In this document: piece after piece, positions 1 through 14,800 of the stretch | How the letters are laid out: the number at the start of each line of letters is the position of its first letter | How positions within the stretch are numbered: the first letter of the stretch is position 1 | From: Phyto melanocephala | Taxonomy: Eukaryota > Arthropoda > Insecta > Diptera > Rhinophoridae | DNA: 64,000 nucleotides | Direction of reading: 5' to 3' | Assembly: GCA_941918925.1 (NCBI GenBank) | Contig: OW799234.1 | Location: forward strand, 129,684,895 to 129,748,894 | Position numbers and translations under genes: made by a program | Notes under the pieces: generated by a model | What the model saw: the letters and a program-made list of their open reading frames with translations, nothing else | What the model was told of the DNA's origin: nothing | Database searches by the model: none

Positions 1-2380
1 GATTTAAAGGTTGTGTTATTTTCACAAACTTTAAAAAGTGTTCTTGCCTAACGGAGTTATAGTAATGGCAACCCTGGCTTATTTCTAAAATAACCTTTAC
101 TTTTAACAATGAAACCAAGTGTTTCATATATCGTTGCGATTAAGCGTTTGTGTCATCAAAAGTTATTATACATTTAAGTAACAATACGGTGAACGATATT
201 CTGTATTATTATTAACATCGTTTTGTTAACAGCTGCAGTTTATTATTTTCAAAGACACGAACAAATAAAAATGGAGTATAAAACCTAAATACAATTGGTA
301 TGTATTGAAAAATTAATGGAAACTTGTTGAAAAGTGTTAGAGTGATACTTAATACTTAAGGGCACAACACTCATGTATAACATTCGATCTTTGTAGGCTG
401 GCGATTTTTTCGCTAACTATCGAACAATTAAAATCGAATATTTAATTAATGTTATGAGTTGAGCAACGTTGTTGTAATTTTTGTTGCATTTCAAATATTC
501 TATAGAAAAGAATTTTTAATTTCAATGGATTTTGAATTATTTGCAAATAAATCATTTCAAGTTTTAGTCACAGCTGATAGAAATAAAATAAATTGAATAA
601 TTTGAATTATAAAAATTCACAATAGCAGTAGGTTATAGAATTATATAAATGAATATTCCGTAGTTGAAAATCAAAAAATACTTATAATAAGAACTTTAAC
701 CTCCGACCTCTTTTTAATTGCTTGAAAGTGACCACAGCCAACATCTGATCTTTGAATGGCCTCTACAATAATAAGAAAAAAGTTGTAGGGACTTACTGAC
801 TCCCATTGTTCCAAATAGAACAGCCTTCAGTAGCTCTGATCAGAATTAGCCCTTAACATGCAATAAGAAAAAGTCGTTCAACTCCGTCAAGGTCCTAAGG
901 AAATTCGTCTAAAATTTCGACTGGCTCATTAATGTTTAATATCGACGAAAAAATAGATCACCCAAACTAACATACCTTGTGACATTCGATACCAATACCA
1001 GCAGAATTTTTAACGGCTGCTATTAGGTGCTTTATTGATGTTTGGTGGTCAACATTGACAGTTGTTTATGAATGCCAGAGATTCTTACTTACACACATTA
1101 AAAGGCAAGAAATGAATATTGATGATATCTTTTGCCAACAATCTTAAAGCTAAAAGATGTATACCGTGCAGTGCTGAGACTAAAAAAAACTATTACATAT
1201 TCTGCTCTTCACCTAAATATCTTTATGTGTATCTGAAGAATAATGCTTAAAACATCGGATCGTATGAAAGTAACTGAGCCTAACTAAGTATGCATGTACT
1301 TTAGAAACCACTTTATATGTTCTGATCGTTTAAGGCCATATTAGCAACGATTATAACAAACCGCGAATATGTGGACAAACAAATTGACTTTTGTTTTGCA
1401 CTGAATAGTCTACTTTTAAATTGCTATTACAACTACGGACTCAACAGTTTTAAAGAGCGACTTTAAAATCTATTCTATTCTATAATGTCACACTGCCTAA
1501 AGCTATTTTTCAATCTCTTCTTAAACATACCTTAACTAATCCATAAGTCAAATTGCCTGATTTAAAATTTCCTTTTTGGCGTAGAATACGTCTTACCTTA
1601 CGGTATAGGGAGTAATCTTTATTTCATTGATTATGAGGAAACGGCGAGATAACTTTTTTTAAAAATTTTTTTGTAGGTAAATGAAGATGTTATCTTTCGT
1701 TTGATATACATTTCATATTGGTTGATATCTTCCTAATAATTAAATTTCTTAAATGAAAATTGTTTAAACACATACACTCAAACATATGTGTGGTGTTTGG
1801 TGGAGTGTTTGAGTTTGTAGCGTGAACACAAACTATGCTGCTGTTTCAGTGTGGACACAAACCTTAGGCTGTTGTTTTGATTGATGAAATATTTAAAATT
1901 CGTATATTTACTTTGTATTTAGGTGAAACAAAATGTTAAATGTGAATTTGAATTTAACATGGATATTATCAAAAGTAACTATCAAATAAATAAATTCATT
2001 TGCTTATATAATATATCATTTATTGTTATATATGTTTTCTGTCTTATCGGATGGCGTATTCTACGTTAAACTTAATGGCCGTGTCTCTGACACAGCCTGC
2101 AGGGACAGTCCGTGACCGAAGACCTCAGACACCTGTCTGCTGTTTTTTTAAAACATTTTGGATTTGTAGGATAATTTCAAGCATACACCATTTACGCCTT
2201 ATTTATTTGTACGATAAATTTACGGATGTTACAAACTATACAAATTCTTTTTGTACATACAATATGGCAACCCTAGTAACTAGAATATATTTAACACAAA
2301 ATTATTTACTTTAACTTTTTTAATAACAAATACTTTTTAAAATGCAAAGAAATGCTTAACAATATTTTTTATAATTTACT
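1..2380. other. AT-rich stretch without a supported gene
   Basis: No reading frame with convincing composition was found on either strand. A short open segment on the minus strand (about 980-1063) ends in a GTATGT donor-like sequence, but no acceptor, start or continuation could be placed. The rest is AT-rich DNA of the kind seen in fly introns and intergenic regions. Unseen first exons of the downstream cuticle-type gene could lie here. Confidence 0.4.
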
Positions 2381-3055
2381 AGCTAATACCCGGTGTGCTT
2401 CGCCACTCCAAATTTTAGTATTTAATTCATATGGCAGGTGCCACGCCCACTATTGTTAATGCACCCATTTTTTCAATAAATGTTTATTTGAATATCAAAG
2501 TTGCTTTTGCAAAATTTTAGTACTCTAATCGATATCGTTTTCCAGATATACGAATTTTAGTATTTAATTCATATGGTAGGTGCCACGCCCACTATTGATA
2601 ATGCACCCATTTCTTGCCTAAATGTTCATTTGGATGTCAAATTTGATCTAGCAAAATTTTACAACTCTAATCGATATCGTTTTTCAAGTATACGAATTTT
2701 AGTATTTAATTCATGTGGCCACGCCTACTATTGCAAGTCCGCCCATTTTTTACCCAAAGTTTACCGTACTTAATTTAAAGACTCTAGCTGCATTAACTTT
2801 GGTGATGTATAATTTTTAATACTTATTCTTTAATAGGGCGTGGCACCCCGCCCACTTACAATTTCAAACCAAGGTATAGTCTATAGTTCCTTCCAGACAT
2901 ACAGAAAGATTCTGTGAAAATTTCAAGAAATTCGGTCCAGCCGTTTAACCGTCTATAAAGCACAAACAAACATACAAACATACAAACATATAAACATACA
3001 AACACACATTGATTTTTATATATATATATAGATAGATATAGATATAGATAGATTA
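2381..3055 (+). repeat. Interspersed repeat with three internal tandem units, copy 1
   Basis: The element begins with ACTAGCTAATACCCGG followed by CTTCGCC and ends in a run of CATACAAA units, TATATATATA and GATAGATA repeats. Inside are three tandem units of about 140-145 bp starting near 2413, 2557 and 2697. Each carries TTTAGTATTTAATTCAT, GCCACGCCCACTATTG (variant in the third) and TCGATATCGTTTT. A second copy with four units lies at 8211-8800. No transposase frame is present, so it is a non-autonomous element. The class assignment is open; the GCCACGCCCAC motif recalls INE-1-like repeats. Confidence 0.75.
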
Positions 3056-5020
3056 TTATTCAATAAATTTGTTAGAACAGAAGCGGCAAGGTTGGCAACC
3101 ATAATAACATCACACACATATTGTTCAACACATACATACATATGTACATACATATGTTTATTTGTGTTAATGCATGAAAAAAGTTTCTTAAGACTTTCGA
3201 TAGTTTAAAATAAATATGAAAAAAGTGAGCTAAAATTATCAAAACTTGATTTAGGTATGAAATTTGGAAAATTAATTTTTACTTGAACTTATTTTTTAAC
3301 TTAAAACAATTTTGATAAAATATTTTAATTGATTTTTTTTTCCATTGAAGTAATTTTCAAATATTAACTAGATGAAGTGAATTCATTTATTTAGGGCAGA
3401 CAAGTTAGTGGTACAAAAGTTAATTCTAATAACTTTTTGTAGCTTAAATATACAACGTTTTAATTATAAGAATAATATTCTTGTACCTTAATTAGTTGAA
3501 GTAGAATTAAAAGTTATATAAACTCATTAAGTTGAATATGAAACCTTTTTACTGACCCTCAGATGAAGATAAACAAATTTAATTTTGTTTATGTGTTTGT
3601 TTGTTTGTTTGCCTTGAAGTATATCAAACTTAGGAATGTGTGTGTATACTTAAGCAGCTTACCTCAAAGCATGCTTTAGAATTCAAACAACTAATCTGTT
3701 AAATATTTTTTAATCTCTTACATAAATACAAGATAAATGATAAGAATAAAATGATGCGCTTTAAATGAGGTTTTTGTTCTGTTTTTATTTTATTTTTTTT
3801 TTTAGTTATTTATGCCGTTCTACTTTCAAACTTTTAGCATTGTTGAAATGTGTGCCTTAGTTAGCCAAAATGTGGCAAACAATCAATCTGATACGTGGGT
3901 TGTAAAATCAAAACAGTCTTCTCTTGATTTCGTCGTTACGCAAGTTACAATACCCCACAATCTAGAATCCAGATAAACAATTATACGTTTTATTTTTATT
4001 TTCAGTTTTTGTTAGTTGACCCCCCACGTTACGCTACAAATTTACTAATTCCACAGATTCCACAGATAAAATCTTTACTAAACAATTTGTTGTTCTAGTG
4101 TGTGCTTTAGTTTTTGTTGTCTCTAATAATATTTTTCTCTTGTTTCTGGTTTTTAAATACCCAGTTGCCGAAAAGAAAAAAACAAAATATAATAAAGACA
4201 GGAAAACTCAAATCGTGGCCATAATCTCATTGCTGTGTGTCTTCTTTGGAATCCCATGTATTGCAGGATGCTCACGTTTCTTTAGACACTAAGCGGAAAT
4301 TAAGCATTTCGTTCTATGCATTTTAATGCCAAAAAAAAAAAGATTTTTTTGATGTTGTCCAACAACATTTTTTGTTTTATGGTCTTTTTAGTTGTAGTGA
4401 TGATTCCTTTTTTGTGTTTTTTGTTACCATCTCGTGTTTTTTTTTTCGACTATTTCACTGAAAGTTGTATTGTTTTAGTACTAAAGTGTAGCGTCTGTAT
4501 TTGACATTGCGCCTAAGTACAGACCACCATTATCTTAAGATTTATAACTCTATATAAGATAAACTTGGCTAAGAGTTTATTTTTTTATGCAGAGAAGAAG
4601 TTGTAAAAAATAGATTATTATACAATGATGTCTACGTGATAAATTTTATTCTTTGTGGGAGACATTTACTGGTAAAGCCTAATAAAATAAATATTATTTT
4701 ATTGCTGTCAAAGTGCTCAACAATTGAAATTTTGTACCTGCATATGTTGTGTCAGGTTTCAATGCGCACTTTAAAAGTTATAGTACAGTGTGGACTTTAG
4801 GCTGGTGGCACCAATAACTTATAACAGTCTGTCAGCTTATTATTTCTAAACTTTCACAAATATTAAGTTGAACTGATTAATATATGCAAAAACAAATTAC
4901 CAAATGGCGCCATCCTAGTTTAGCTTGAATTTTACAAGCACATCTTGCGTACTCGAGCCACCGTATTAAGGCTTGGCGATTACTTAAATATAAGAAAACA
5001 AATTAAAAAATAACATTAAT
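3056..5020. other. Intergenic, no gene seen
   Basis: AT-rich DNA with ACATACAT-type simple repeats near 3115-3160 and GTTTGTTTG near 3590-3610. Short open frames around 4098-4504 consist of Phe, Leu, Ile and Lys codons, as expected by chance. No splice-bounded coding exon could be supported. Confidence 0.4.
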
Positions 5021-5544
5021 CTCTAAACACATAGACGACAGCAGACTTCACAACTTCAAGGCTTCAAATGCTGCCAACTTCAAATGCTGCTCTGAAGTCA
5101 GCTTCATAATTATTTTGAAGACAGCAACAACATAATAATCAGCTGATGTGTATTTTAGTAATACAAATTTCAGGGATGCCGCATATATATTTTATAATGA
5201 ATAAAATTAAAGTTATTGATAAAAAAATGTAATAATATCACGAAAAACTATAAAAACACACAAATTAAATACTTTATTGTATTTTTGTAATGTTCTTTTA
5301 TGTTTAATATCAAAAATAAGTTTTTGTTATTTTTTTTTTCAATTTAATATACATAATGGCAACACTATATTTGTTTCTTGCTGCCCGTCAAAATAGAAAA
5401 TAGCCTAAGTTGGCAGCAGCAGCAAATGCTGTTGTGCAGTCGTGCTGCTGTGCTGCCGTCAAAATAATCGTTTTCATTTAAACACATGGATTTTATTTTT
5501 GACATATTGCTGCTTGCTGTCTGCTGTCGTCTATGTGTTTAGAG
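5021..5544. mobile_element. MITE with perfect 26-bp terminal inverted repeats
   Basis: The first 26 bases (starting CTCTAAACACATAGAC) are the exact reverse complement of the last 26 (ending ATGTGTTTAGAG). The flanks read CATTAAT on the left and CATTATT on the right, which could be a diverged 7-bp target duplication. The interior is 524 bp, non-coding, and carries repeated CTGCTG/GCAGCA and CTTCAAATGCTGC words near both ends. It is a non-autonomous DNA transposon; the duplication size would suit a hAT-like or P-like group, but this is inference. Confidence 0.8.
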
Positions 5545-5829
5545 CATTATTGATGTCTTACGTGCAATGTCTTTTATTCAATTTCAAATTTGGCACACAA
5601 TATTGTCAACCTCTTATTTTCAGCTCATAATTAATCACATGTGTACTTGATAGTGTTTGAAATACTACAACTAAATTTGTAGTAAAAAATTCCCACAAAC
5701 ATTTTTCATAGGCTTTCACAACATGCTCAACATCTATTGTTTTGCTTAAATTTATTTAATTATTTTTATTTATTTGACCACTAAAATTATGCAGCGCATT
5801 TAAATTTTGTAAATTTCTTCTCACCCTAG

Positions 5830-8800
5830 ATTGTCTTTGTTTTTGCCGCTTTGTTTGCCTGCGCCTATGCAAGACCCGGTGGCCCAGCTGCCTACTCAAT
5901 TTCTGCACCCAGTGCTGATCATGCTTCGGTGGGTCAATCACAAGAGCATACCGTCAAGGGTCATTACGGTCAATCATCGCAGTCGGAATACTCAAGTGCA
6001 GTACAAACAGCTCATTCACAATCGCATGTACAACGTTCCAGCATAAGCAATGATGCTGGTTATGCTCCCGGTAAGTTGAAAAAAAAAAAGAAAAACAAAA
6101 CAACTATCAACAAAAAACATGTAAATCCTTAAGTCCTTAAATACTTAATATTAAATGAAATAAATATCCAGCACTCTTCACTACATAGACCACAAATATT
6201 GCACAGTAAAATTTGAAAAATATTCTCACCCATTTCATCTGTACAAAATATAAACTTTAACCCACTAAAAACAACACTCCCGCACATTTATTTACATTGT
6301 TTGAGTATTCTTTGTTAAATCGTGTAAATATTTATATTTAAAATAAAATGTGTCTTAAATTAACCTTGTATATAAATCTAACTGTAAAAATACAAAAAAC
6401 AAAAAAAATGTATGAAAATGAAGGTCATGTAGTTGCTGCTCCTGTAGCTCATGCCATAGCTGCTCCAGCTGTTGTCAGTCATGCTCCCGCTGTATATGCT
6501 CATTCTGCTCCAGCCATTTCTCATGGCATTTCATATGCTGCTGCTGCTCCAGCCATCTCACATGGTATTTCTTATGCGGCCGCTGCTCCAGCCATCTCTC
6601 ATGGAATTTCTTATGCTGCTCCTGCCATTTCGCATGGCATTTCTTATGCTGCCCCAGCCATTTCGCATGGCATTTCTTATGCTGCTCCCGGTCTTTCACA
6701 TGGATTGTACTCTCATGGCATCTCACATGGTATTAGTTCTTATGCTGCACCAGCCATCAAATATGCTGCAGCTCCAGCCTACGGTAGGTTTTGCTAAGTG
6801 GAAAGGTAACAACAACAAATTTAGATTTAAAGTGCTTTTAACGCTTTCATAGAACTTGCACAGATGGTTTTATCGTTAGAAATAAGAGATTATTTGCACA
6901 TTTTTATCTAGTCTATTAACAGTATTTTAAGTATTATTTTAGATAACAAAAGTAGATAGAAGTATTATTATTATTATTTTCTTTATATTTATACGTTTTG
7001 TGTATGATATTCAGCGATTCCAAACATCATATAATTTTGGGTTCGATTATTATAATTTTAATTTTTCTTTTAATTTTCACTATTTTCTGCAATAATTGAA
7101 TTGGGACAATATTAGTAAGAAATTCAAATGGATTCAGTTAAATAAATGGATGTCCTTGTGGCAGCTTCTTCTCGTTTGGGGCTGAATATAAAAATATCTG
7201 ACAGTATATTTTAAAACTGAATTAATTGCTTAGAATGTAGTCTAAGAGCTCATTCAGCTAGCTGAATGTAAAATATTTTAAGTGATTCATAATAAGAAAT
7301 CTTAGGCTTTTTCCTAAAATCTGAATTATTTTTATTTCGTTAACACAGCTGATAAACAGCTGATGAATTGAGGCTACCTAGTATAACACACCTTGCTTCC
7401 AACTTTACATTGCATAAAGGTGGCAAGCTTTGGTAATGTTTAATAAAATGTTAAATTTATTTCATTTTCGCCATACATTTTTACATAACGACAATTACAC
7501 AGCAACTAAAATTGTTTTTGTTAATCATAATCAGGCGAAAAATAAAAGTTTCTCAAAAAAATTTTTTTTTTATATTCATCAATTAGAGCCGATCGCTAGT
7601 ACATGTAATCGAAAAAGCTCGACATTACAAGCACTCATTAGATGTTTGATTATGCATTTGTTTTGGTCTCAGGGACACTGTACTGATTGCCTTTTGTGGT
7701 ATCGAGTCATACTATCTTGGTGTTTATGGTTATCTGTCCGGGTGGACTAAAATTAACTCCAAAGCGTTATTTTGTGGAGGCATTGTTACCTGGTTAGTTT
7801 TTCCTTAAATATTTTTTGTTCAAAATCAATTTCTTTTAAGCAAAAAACTTAATTTACTGGGGTGTTATATGCAACTTTAATTAAATATTCCGTTTAACGC
7901 ATGTGACAACTTAATGGTCGAAATCAACAGCTCATTTTACAATTTATTGAGATAAATGTTCAGTGTTTTGTCTTCCAAATATTATGCCACAATAAAACAA
8001 AGCATAGAACTAGTAAAAATAATTTTTTTTCATTAACTAAAAAAGAACAATATATTGATCTGGCGTGAGTTAACCAATGATGGATTACCAAGTCAAACTA
8101 ACCTCAACACAAACGAGAATTGTCAAATCAGCTCTCACAGAAAACAACACTGATAATTCATAGTTCTTTGTTTCTTCAAAAACACATTTCGATAATGTTT
8201 TATTATTTACTAGCTAATACCCTGTTAGCTTCGCCACCCAAATTTTTAGTATTTAATTCATATGGCAGGTGCCACGCCCACTATTGTTAATTCACCCATT
8301 TTTCCCATAAATGTTTATTTGAATATCAAAGTTGCGTTTGCAAAATTTTACTACTCTAATCGATATCGTTTTCCAGATATACGCATTTTAGTATTTAACT
8401 CATATGGCAGGTGCCACGCCCACTATTGTTAATGCACCCATTTTTCCCATAAATATTTATTTGAATATCAAAGTTGCTTTTGCAAAATTTTACTACTCTA
8501 ATCGATATCGTTTTCCAGATATACGAATTTTAGTATTTAATTCATATGGCAGGTGCCACGCCCACTATTGTTAATGCACTAATTTTTTCCATAAATGTTT
8601 ATTTGAGTATCATAGTTGCTTTTGCAAAATTTTACTACTCTAATCGATATCGTTTTCCAAATAAACGAATTTTAGTATTTAATTCATGTGGCCATGCCTA
8701 CTATTGCAAGACCGCCCATTTTGTACCCAAATGTTCTTATGAATGTCGAAGTTTACCGTACTTAATTTGAAGACTCTAGCTGTTTCTCTTTCGAAAACTT

Positions 8801-11800
8801 GTGTTTTTAGCTTCAAACTATTAAATATATATTATATATTTAAGAATAATTAAAAATCTCCATTTAATCAGCAACAACAAATTAACGTCCTTAAATTGAT
8901 TTCCTCCTATTGAAGTTAATTTATGTTTCTTCTGTGTTTCAAACAAATGTAAAGTCTACTTATCATCTTCAACGTGTAATGATCCATTTGTTTCAATTCA
9001 TTTGTTAAACTTTTTCAAGCGCTCATTATTCCTCAATCATTGTTGAATGTGAAAAATTCAAGGGAAAAATATAAGTACATGCACACGTTCCTTTAAAAAT
9101 TTCACCATTAAATATGTATGTTTTTACATATGTGTGTGTGTATGTGTGGAGCACCACTTGCACACAGAAACGCTTATTTTAATACATATTCTTGTTCATT
9201 ATCAAGGATAATAATTTGATTGATGATTAAACTTTTGCCAGCCATATATCCTGTGTAAAATTAAAATCTACTTGAAATTGATATGAGCAACTGATGAACG
9301 ATGTTAATTGGCAGCAACAACAAAGTGTAAATGATGAATCAGTGAATTAATTCCAAGAATTAAGCAGCGATAAAATCACAGATGAGCAGCCACTTTTAAT
9401 GTGACAAATAATTATTGATGTACAGTCAAGTGAAAACACACATGGAAATGTTTGTAAAGTATTTTATACTTCAAAGGAATTATGCTCGAGTGTTAAATAT
9501 AAAGATATTGGGTCGTATTCATAAAAAATATTTTAGGTTTATTGAAGGCTTATTTGACAAATTTCTCTACAACATCTGTCAAATAAGCCCTTAATAAACC
9601 AAAAATATTTTTTATGAATACGGCCCATTGCCTTTTATGTCATGCTGTAGGAGAGTAAAATGTGAAGCCTAATTGGCTGTAATCAGTTTTAATTAGGGTT
9701 TTAAAAATTATAACTTTGTTTTTGAGTTATAAAAAAAAACTGACGACTGATGTTGCAAATTTACAAAAAATTTTTGAAAAAAGTTTTTAGTATTTTCAAA
9801 TGATATAGCAGGACAAGGATGATATTAGGAGACAACATGAAACCAAAAATTCAAAAATACTATTTTACCTTTAATTTTCAATGTATAAATGCCATCACAA
9901 ATGTAGTTCCTTGCAATATGGCTTAAGTGACATTAATGCATCTGATAGCCAACAATAATACACACAACAACAAAATCAACAACAATATATCCTTCTTCCT
10001 CAGAACTTCTTAACTCAATTGATTAAATATGTGTTTGCAGTCGTTTTACACAACACGTTTAAACTCAAGTAAATATTAATTAAAAACATGTAGGCGTCTT
10101 CCGAAAAGATACGGCATTTACTCTTTTGATATGTTTGCGTTTGAAAATGTTTTTACTTGATTGACTTAAATGATTATTCGATGCACATGCATAAAATCAT
10201 TAAATTTAACTTGTTTGTTTGTTGATAATGATTTTGATAATTATAAGTGAAAACGTTGCTTTCCAAGGGCTAAAAGTAGGATTAAGTGGGCCTTATAAAA
10301 GGCCTTTTTTAAACTTATTTAGCGGACACAAGGACTCCGAAACCCATCAAATACCCATTTATTTTTTGCTCTTGTTGGCAAATGGGGCAAAGGCTTTCAT
10401 ACTCGCTTCTGTAAACAGGGCTATTATAACACCTTCTGATCAAGTCCTTCGTGAAATCCTTTCAGTTAAAACCTTTTTTAAGCTTTGTGATTTTTCAGTT
10501 GTAACAAAATTGTTTTTGGCTTCTTTAAATTGTTACAGGCTTTATACATATTTACCGAATAACTTTATTTTTTTCCTAACTGTTTTGAGTTCAGCACTGT
10601 TAAACTCACATTTTAGAAATTTGTAACGCAACTAAATGAATTCTTGTTTATTTTTGAATGCTTTTTCTTTTATATTTTATTCCTTTTTGTTTTCATTTTG
10701 GCTTTAGTTACGGTTTCAGCATTTTTTTGTTATCGCTAAAATTACAAAGAATGTACATCTTGCTTTCCTTTATAAAAAAAGAGAGTTAGAATGACTATCG
10801 GATCTTTAGAAGGGAGTGTATAGGATTTCTAAAAGGCATTTAATGGCATGCAGGATAGAATGAGGTTACTAATCCACAAGAAGGTGTACATTCATCATCC
10901 AGAAGGCCTGAAATATACAGCCTCGTTGACTTCTACCACTGGGTTACCATTGTGTGGCTAAGAGAAATTGCATTTCAATGTACTTACTTACATTCGAACA
11001 TTGCATTGATCAAACGCTAAACAAATAAAAGATGACAACCATAAATATCACGAAAAATTAATTATATTGCAACGATATGTATTTATATGTTGGGGATTCA
11101 TTGCAGTTATTTTTCAGTATTTTCACAAAGAGGAAATATAATCGAAATAATGGTTTTCATAACATTTTAATAGAATAAATAGGTTTTAAATTTTTCCGAA
11201 TTTTTAAACTCTCGAAAAAAAGGGAATAAAAATATCGTTGTCACAAAGTATTGGTATTCGTTATCAAGTATACATATTATTAATAACAGTGGGTTAGGTC
11301 AGGAGAGTGGCACTAAAAGCTTAAAACCGTTACAGGTATACACGTATGTCCAATTGACATGTCGTGCACTCTATCTAAAAACAGTAATTACTCAGCAACA
11401 AATTTCATTATTAAATAGTTAGATTAAGTTACTAAAAAGCAGTTCTTCACTACTTACAATTCAGCATCTAAACCCATTATTTTAACATGGCAATAATGTC
11501 ATTGTGGGCAAGTACTTATCATTCACTATCGATTATAAATAGCGTATTTAATTGAGATATCAAGGGCAAAATTACGGTTTAATATATTTTTTGCGCTAAG
11601 TTAAATTAAAATATGCAAATATGTGTACATCTATTGTTCATTTCAAAAATAAAAAAATTATTTTCAATAATAAATTCACTTTCGACAAATACAGTGCGGA
11701 ACTTCTTGGCTTTTTACAAGTTACAATATTTTATATGAGTGTGAATAGTACGTTGCATTTCTTTTGTTCATTCGCAAGAAATTTAATTCGCATACAATGT

Positions 11801-14800
11801 AATTGAAAAAAAAAGACAATAAGGTATTGACGGTGAAGTATAAATCGTAAGGCTGGTGCAAAGTTACCCTCACCCAGAGACCATTAAGGTTAATTATGAC
11901 GCCTTAATATACTAGATATAAAAAGAAGAATAAATTAAGAACGGAATAAGAATAGAAGATAGACAAGTGGTGAAGTAGTAGATACCATATCAGTAAAAAT
12001 GTAAAATAAACAAAAAATAGGTTCTGTCGATTTTTGGTGATTTTTGAATTTGACAAAAAGCGTCGAAATAAATCTGACGACCCTACTGATAGATCTCTCA
12101 GGCATTAACTAAAATTAAATAAACTCATCATTCGCGCATAGGAAAATTAAAGGGTAAGGGGTTGAAACTTCAAACCGAAAGACTCAAGTTCAAGTCTCGG
12201 CAAAAACAAGATAAATTGCATAAAGCTTGTTGCTTAAACTGCTGTGTAAAATGCAAAAAAAAAAATCAGTATGTGATAGGTGGGTACATTCGCCCACCAC
12301 TCTCCAAAAATTAGTTGTATTTAAACTAGTATAAAAGTAATACAAATAAACCAGTTCAGCTCCTATGATAATCTGATGTTAAAATCAATAGTTTGATAAT
12401 GAAAAAAAGGACAGATATGTAAATAGGCTGAAGCTAAAAGCAACTAGTATTTATCTAACCACATACAAGTTACTTTACCTGCTGGGCCTTAATCGCTTAA
12501 TGGTTCATTAGTGGTAATAAATATTTAGCACAATTTGTAAAATATTTCTTTACAAATTTAATATCAGTAATTACTAATAAACAACTTTATGGCATTTTAA
12601 CAAACAAAAATTATTCTTAACAAGTTTTATTTTCCTTATTTTTATTTTTATGTCGCCGTTTTCATGAGAGAGTATTAAACAAACTCATCCTAGAAAACCC
12701 TTAAGTGTTTTGATAATTAAAATTATAAATTTAAATTTTTCAGCACAATAGCTTAAGGTTATGAAATTTATTTCTTTTGTGCTTAAATCAAAAACAATTT
12801 AAAAAGTTGTTTCAACTTAAAATCACATAACACTCGTAAGTTGTATTCAAGTGTTGCACTGAGGAACGAAAGCAAATAAAACTACTGAGAGAATTATATG
12901 AAAACATTTTGAAGAGAACAAGTAAATGAAGTTAATTTTTTTAATTGCAAACATGAAAGTACAAATGCAAGTAAAAAGGTCTGCTTTTTTAAAAATTACT
13001 TTGAGTAATTAAACTTCATTTATGTAGACTTAAAATGTGTGCTTCAGCCATGTTTACACTTGGGCAAATGGCATACAAAATAAACCACTATTTATGGAAA
13101 ATATTTAATTACAGGGGGGAACACAAAAGTCACCATGCGGTTTTTTGTTTATTCCTTTAAATTATATAAACAACAGCGGGAGTATAAATAATGAAGTGAT
13201 TCACAACTAACCAAAGAACCGAAGTAGTAAAATTTTATTATTTAAAAGCAGCGATCAATTTTTTCAACGCAAAAACCATAGTAACGACCATGTGAGCATC
13301 AGAATTTTGCCCTCTAAAGCAGTGATACATTTCTAAGTTTAGCTTCAACACCAACATGGCACCGTGGATAGAAAATATTCATCGTGTAGAGCATCTGTTA
13401 ACAAAAAACCAGAAACATATAGCAGAAGGCATTTTGTTTAGTTAGCAATGGCTCGTATATCACTATGACGCGAAAAATAGATTTACGTTTACCGCTATTC
13501 CCATATAAGGTGCAATTGGTGTAAGAATTAAAGCCCGCAGATCATCATCATCATTTCATCAGTTGGTCCAAAATGAAATCAATTTTATTGAAAACCTAAT
13601 TATTGGTGATGCTCATTCTCATTTGAATAGCTTTATCAATAGAAAGAGCTGTAAATTCTAGGGTTTTGAAAATCCAAAAGACATGGATCAAAGCGAATTT
13701 CATCCTGTAAGGAAGATAGAAAAGTCCTTGGGCCTTAATTCTTCAAAAATGTAGGTGCAAATGTTGTAACCGTAAAAAAAGAGCAATATCGGTTTATTGT
13801 AAAACATTTTAAATGTCCTGCATTTAAGAATAGAACAGAACGCTGCCTAAAATTTTTAAGACACAATTTAACTTCTAAGTCAAATTCTCAATAATCAACT
13901 GGCCTGCACATTTGCAAGATTGGTCAGCATCTGACGATTTTCTTTGGGGTTATTTGAAGCAGCGGGCATTCATGAATAAGCTTAAGGCAATCCCTGACCT
14001 CAAGGCCAAATTTGTTGTAGATATGCGATCGCTGCAGGCACAAATTTTGAAAGATCTTATGGAAAATGCTCTACAACGAGACCGTTATTGCGAAGCTAAA
14101 ATCGGGGGTTGTATAAGAGACATTATTTCCCATAAATATTGTGAAAAAATCTACTTTCTATATAGTTTATAATCTGAAAAAATATGTGAACAAAAAAGTT
14201 ATTAAATGACTTTAGCTTACCCTGTATTTTTGTCATGTGATTTTCCTTATACAAAAAGTAGGTGAAAGAAATTTATATTAAAATTATATCGAACTAAAGC
14301 AATTGAATAAGCATTTACTAAGACATAAACTAAAAAATTTTATTTGTTGCGTTACATATGTTAAATGTATTTGCCTACAGTGAACAAGTAACCGACACAA
14401 GAGCGGCTAACGTTGGGTTAAGCGCCTAGGCTGAAGTAACAAACCTAAACAAGGGTGTTAAAATTGTATAAAATTCATAATAGTATTCTGTTATAAAACC
14501 ACCAAAAAATAAATTAATTTATTGATATATTCTTGCTCTAAAAATAGCTCAAATGGCATTACTTTTCTAAAATTGCTTGAGCAAAAAATAAAATGGATTG
14601 CTTTATACAAATTTTATTTAATTTTTGACAGCTGAAAAGCACTTACCATTCTTGTTTATATACGGCTGTTTGGGTTGTTAATCAAATAATAAAAAAAGAG
14701 GAAGTTGGAACGCGGAAGCTGATTGAATTTAGGGAAATTGTTTTAAAGTTTATAAATTAAAATTAAATTATTGTTTAAATTTTAACTTGTTTACTCACCT

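Noticed and set aside
980..1063. Possible minus-strand exon (VNVDHQTSIKHLIAAVKNSA, then GIGIECHK before GTATGT)
   Set aside because: Composition is attractive, but a stop lies just upstream, no acceptor fits and no continuing exon was found; left unannotated.
6472..6852. Met/Leu-rich frame and its antisense counterpart over the cuticle repeat
   Set aside because: Off-frame readings of the APAISHGISYA repeat DNA; the in-frame exon has correct splice phases.
10219..10626. 135-codon open frame in the large intron
   Set aside because: No recognisable motif, no splice context, composition of AT-rich background; a frame of this length is expected about once by chance in such a window.
12130..12200. 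tRNA-like CAAGTTCAAGTCTCGG word
   Set aside because: No A box at proper spacing and no cloverleaf pairing.
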